Made by a program: the position numbers and the translations under genes. Positions 6,544-9,765 of a stretch of 9,765 bases of DNA are shown here, piece after piece. The DNA comes from a bacterium (lineage in GTDB: Bacteria; Bacillota; Bacilli; Lactobacillales; Streptococcaceae), in assembly GCA_905221125.1 (NCBI GenBank), contig CAJNBY010000028.1:1-9765 (forward strand), given 5' to 3'. A model generated the notes under the pieces. That model made no database searches. It saw only the letters and a program-made list of their open reading frames with translations, and was not told where the DNA came from. Each line of letters opens with the position of its first letter. Position 1 is the stretch's first letter.

Positions 6544-9500
6544 TTAGCTATTGTAAATCGATTGTCTAAAGTCATCTGAATCTTTGAGATAAGCTTTATA
6601 AATCGCTTTTTTCAGTTTTTGAACGGGTGTTTCGATAAAGCTATAGGTGCGAGCAGTTGTTTTGCCTGCCTTAATCTGTTTCAACTCCTCTTGGACAGCT
6701 TTCTGCATCAATTCACTTAACTTCTGACTTGTCAGACTTATTTGCTGGCCTTCATATTGGATTGTCAAAGGTTTCAATTGATCAATCTTAGCTACTCTTT
6801 CCTTGAGCTGTGCTTTTTTGAACTCAGCATAGCTCTTACCATTCAAAACTTTATTGAAAATGTAAGTATCAGACAAAGGCTTATTTTCAGCCTCTGCTGC
6901 TTCTTTAAACTGATTTGACACATAAGGAACAAATCCTTCATAGTAGCCCAAAGCTGCCATCAATTCAAAGGCTTGTTTTCTAAAGGTGATATCCCCACTC
7001 ATACCAGAGTCATTTTGACTAACACCATAAATGGTATCAAACATATCAACGGTATAGTAACCATTTGCTGCAATTTTACCTTTATCCAAAAAACCAGCAA
7101 TGATATAACGATTAACCAGAATATGATTGTCAATCAAACTATCAATATCTGTTAATTTTTTGGCATCTTCTAAGGTCAGATCTTGAATTTCCTCACTCTT
7201 ATGAGTCGGTTTAACCGCTGTATTGCGGTAATCTACCCAAGTTCTAGGACCTGTTGAAGTAATCGGCATTATTTTTTTGAAATAATTCATCTTGTCTTCT
7301 GCAGATAAGCCTTTACTTGCCTCTGCTTCTAGGTAATCTAGAGTATAAAGGACATCAAAACTTCCCTTCATGTAAGATTTCAAATCTTCTGCCGTTTTAA
7401 ATCGATCAGGTGTTTTATTGTAAAATCCATTCTTATCACTCTCATCATATACAAAGTTGAGATTAAAATAAGTATCCTTTTCTGGATTATAGGAGTTTTC
7501 AAAAATACCACGCGCATAAAACTCTGCTCCTGTACCATCTCGACGACCGTAATTATTAAACAAGACCGTTCTATCTAGTAAGTGCGTCATTTCATGAGAA
7601 TAAGTCGCTGAACCTCTATCATCCAGAACCCTATCTATAAAGTAACGGACACCTAATCCATTAGCCTCAGCTCCCACCTTACTTACTGGAGAATAGTAAT
7701 TCATAGGAGTCATAAACTGGTCGACCCCCTTATCAGCTCCATTACCAGCAGCTGGTGACCAAGTGCTATCAATCTGGGCATTCGGATTGCTTGTATATTT
7801 CTTCATCGTATCAATAATCAAGCGATTTGTCAGCAACTTATCACGATTTTCTGGTTTTGTTATACGATAAAGAGTATCAACATAGTTGGCTTGTTGTACA
7901 GCCGCTTTTTCAATTAAAGACTTGACTCTAGCAAGCTCAGCCTGATACTTAGTTGGATTAGACTGGGCAAGAGAAGTATCTATGTAGGAACCAATATTAC
8001 CGTAAGTAATCGTCGCCATATTACTAATTACATAAACATTTGGTTCTTTCACATTCAAAAGTCCCAAAATAGCAGCCATATTAGCCTCTTGTTTACGAGG
8101 ATCCTTTTCCCCAGCTGTCAACTTGCTATATAGCCCAACATGCGCTGAAGGATTTTCCTTAGATGGTTTTTCAACAATCATAGCTTGGCTAGATTTTTTA
8201 AGCCAAGTATCCGCATCATCTGACGTAAAGAGTTGGCGATTGCTGTCTAAAAATTCCTTCAAGCTAGCCTTACCTGTAATAGTAGATAAGTATTTTGTAA
8301 ATGTTTGAGGACTATTAGTCAACTTCATCTCTTCATAAGACATGGATCCTAATTTCTTCAAACTATCCAAGGCTGTCATTGTCTTATTGCCAAATGAACT
8401 TGGATTAAAGGCCAGAATATCACGAATATTCGTGTCCCCAAATTGAATATTATAAAAACGATTGATATAAGACAGTCCCAACAAAATCTGCTCTTTGTAT
8501 TGCTCCAGCTCTTGTTTGACCTTACTGCGATTTTCAGGGGTATCTCCTATAATCCCCAAAGTATGAGAGGCAATCTTTTTGAAACTTGACTCAGCTTGCA
8601 TCTTCGTCTGATCAAAGCTTTCTTGAATTGACAGTTTTTGAAGATACTCTGTGCGTAACATATCTTTGACCTCTTGGTCAGTGATATTTGGGTGTGGTTT
8701 TCTGAGCAAGATTTTACGCATGGTAATATCTCGAGGATCATAGGTAGGCTCTAACTGTGCTTTTAGTTTACTGTCATTTAAGAAATCTACTGACCTCGCG
8801 CTTGTGGTAAGAGCAGACACATCCACAGCATCTTCTCTCTCACTATTTGCTGGAAGGATGTGTGGTTTATCCTCCTTACTACCAACCAAAATAACTCTCG
8901 GTTTCATTGGTTTTGTTATTTGACTCACTTCTTGAGGATGAACCAATTCACCAGTTTGTTCATTGATAGCGTAAGTTCTGGTAAGTGTATTCTCACCAAC
9001 TTCTCCTTCAGATGCTACCTTTTCTATGTTTTTAGCAAGTGAAGAATCCTCTCTTCGCTCCTCAGTAACAGCAATCGGTTGTATTACTTTTTCCACATTA
9101 CCAACTTGAATCACTTTATCGACTGCTGGATTTACTTGTCTAGTGGTGTCAGACACCGTCACCTGACCTGTTGACTTATCTAGTTGATAAGTCGTCCTAG
9201 TTTCCACCGAACCATCATGCCCTGCAACCGTTACTTCCTGTCGTCTGAACTCCAAAGTAGGATTCACTTGGTAAATCGTTTTATGAGATAGGACAGTAGT
9301 TTCAACACTCGGTTTAGTTCCAACTTCTACAACTTGATCAACTTTGTTAGCTACTATTTTGACAGTTTTATTCTCAGAAATATTTCCACTTGCTTGATCT
9401 TTAGTATAGGTAGTAGTAACTTGTTCGTGTCCCTCAACACCCGGAATTTTTACTCTTGTAACACCGTGGTCTAGTGCCTCATTCTTTTCATAAATGGTTT

Positions 9501-9765
9501 CATAAGGAACAGCTTTGGTCTCTACTTTGGTCTGAGGAAGTTGAGTGTCTTCTTTATACTCTGGAAGAGTCTCCTGTATCTCAGACTCACCGGAAACGCC
9601 ACCCTCATATGATGGAAGAGACGGCTCTACCAAGGACTCACCGGAAACGCCACCTTCATAAGAAGGAAGAGATGGCTCTACCGAAGGATCGCCGGAAACA
9701 CCACCTTCATAAGAGGGAAGGGACGGTTCCACCAAGGATTCGCCGGAAACACCACCTTCATAAGA
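6544..9765 (-). CDS. M26-family zinc metalloprotease (IgA1 protease/Zmp type), partial at 5' end
   Basis: The frame is open to the right edge, giving the last 1073 residues; numbering here starts at 9765. Residues 1-62 are 17-residue repeats (VEPSLPSYEGGVSGES). Three G5-like domains follow at about 86-151 (VPYETIYEKNEAL...VVEVGTKP), 157-223 (SHKTIYQVNPTLE...VIQVGN) and 228-296 (IAVTEERREDSSL...VILVGS). After a roughly 45-residue linker comes a mostly helical M26 C-terminal peptidase domain (about 345-1073). Zinc ligands and catalytic Glu are H724-E725-M726-T727-H728, with E748 twenty residues on in YGRRDGTGAEFYARG, the arrangement of streptococcal IgA1 protease, ZmpB and ZmpC. Relatives are secreted, with an LPXTG motif near the N-terminus; that part lies outside the window. 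Substrate is unknown: IgA1, mucins and other host proteins are targets of different paralogues. A strong terminator follows, so it is the last gene of its transcript. Subtype cannot be decided here. Confidence 0.92.
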   Translation of the reverse strand, partial: SYEGGVSGESLVEPSLPSYEGGVSGDPSVEPSLPSYEGGVSGESLVEPSLPSYEGGVSGESEIQETLPEYKEDTQLPQTKVETKAVPYETIYEKNEALDHGVTRVKIPGVEGHEQVTTTYTKDQASGNISENKTVKIVANKVDQVVEVGTKPSVETTVLSHKTIYQVNPTLEFRRQEVTVAGHDGSVETRTTYQLDKSTGQVTVSDTTRQVNPAVDKVIQVGNVEKVIQPIAVTEERREDSSLAKNIEKVASEGEVGENTLTRTYAINEQTGELVHPQEVSQITKPMKPRVILVGSKEDKPHILPANSEREDAVDVSALTTSARSVDFLNDSKLKAQLEPTYDPRDITMRKILLRKPHPNITDQEVKDMLRTEYLQKLSIQESFDQTKMQAESSFKKIASHTLGIIGDTPENRSKVKQELEQYKEQILLGLSYINRFYNIQFGDTNIRDILAFNPSSFGNKTMTALDSLKKLGSMSYEEMKLTNSPQTFTKYLSTITGKASLKEFLDSNRQLFTSDDADTWLKKSSQAMIVEKPSKENPSAHVGLYSKLTAGEKDPRKQEANMAAILGLLNVKEPNVYVISNMATITYGNIGSYIDTSLAQSNPTKYQAELARVKSLIEKAAVQQANYVDTLYRITKPENRDKLLTNRLIIDTMKKYTSNPNAQIDSTWSPAAGNGADKGVDQFMTPMNYYSPVSKVGAEANGLGVRYFIDRVLDDRGSATYSHEMTHLLDRTVLFNNYGRRDGTGAEFYARGIFENSYNPEKDTYFNLNFVYDESDKNGFYNKTPDRFKTAEDLKSYMKGSFDVLYTLDYLEAEASKGLSAEDKMNYFKKIMPITSTGPRTWVDYRNTAVKPTHKSEEIQDLTLEDAKKLTDIDSLIDNHILVNRYIIAGFLDKGKIAANGYYTVDMFDTIYGVSQNDSGMSGDITFRKQAFELMAALGYYEGFVPYVSNQFKEAAEAENKPLSDTYIFNKVLNGKSYAEFKKAQLKERVAKIDQLKPLTIQYEGQQISLTSQKLSELMQKAVQEELKQIKAGKTTARTYSFIETPVQKLKKAIYKAYLKDSDDFRQSIYNS
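9580..9765 (-). repeat. Tandem 51-bp (17-residue) repeats in the protease, running off the right edge
   Basis: Three full units (9732-9682, 9681-9631, 9630-9580) and 33 bases of a fourth (9765-9733) encode the invariant core VEPSLPSYEGGVSG followed by a variable tripeptide (ESL, DPS, ESL, ESE). A degenerate further unit (IQETLPEYKED) follows. The array continues beyond the window. It is Pro/Glu/Ser-rich and probably forms an extended stalk between the wall anchor and the G5 domains. Confidence 0.9.

Noticed and set aside
6544..9735. Apparent start of the protease at a TTG (9735)
   Set aside because: The reading frame continues upstream without a stop to the window edge and the TTG codes for Leu within the repeat (GESLVEPS); the gene is simply cut by the window.

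Overview
The window looks like chromosomal DNA of a Mitis-group Streptococcus (S. mitis, S. oralis or S. pneumoniae type). The basis is the low-to-moderate GC content, the streptococcal ribosome-binding sites, an M26 zinc metalloprotease with G5 domains, and a GH2 enzyme whose active-site region closely resembles the pneumococcal surface beta-galactosidase BgaA. I cannot fix the species. All four genes are on the minus strand, so transcription runs from high to low coordinates.

Layout in transcription order. (1) 9765 to 6544 is the C-terminal 1073 residues of a large M26 (IgA1 protease/Zmp type) surface metalloprotease. It enters from the right edge inside a 17-residue tandem repeat, passes through three G5-like domains and ends in a catalytic domain with HEMTH-x19-E. 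A strong intrinsic terminator follows at 6496-6533. (2) 6308-6495 is the control region of the next operon: a near-consensus promoter whose -35 box is overlapped by a CcpA cre-like operator. (3) 6307 to 2519 is a 1262-residue GH2 beta-galactosidase that resembles BgaA but has no signal peptide and no LPXTG anchor. (4) 2517 to 829 is a GH29 alpha-L-fucosidase, also without a signal peptide, starting one base after the GH2 stop codon. (5) 728 to the left edge is a partial PD-(D/E)XK nuclease of the Rpn/PDDEXK_2 family, with its own ribosome-binding site and a possible extended -10 element.

How it works together (inference): the GH2-GH29 pair appears to be a catabolite-repressed, translationally coupled operon for stripping fucose and then galactose, inside the cell, from imported fucosylated host glycan fragments such as Lewis-type trisaccharides. 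The protease acts separately at the cell surface on host proteins. The nuclease is probably a mobile or accessory gene. No transporter or fucose-catabolism gene lies inside the window.

The items most worth a second look are: five exact TTATCCACA DnaA boxes within 963 bp of the GH2 coding sequence, two of them an inverted pair 3 bp apart; the leaderless BgaA-like enzyme that keeps Ig-like and discoidin-like modules normally found on exported proteins; the short M26 protease that seems to lack the usual long middle region; and the protease repeats, whose amino acids are constant while their codons have drifted.
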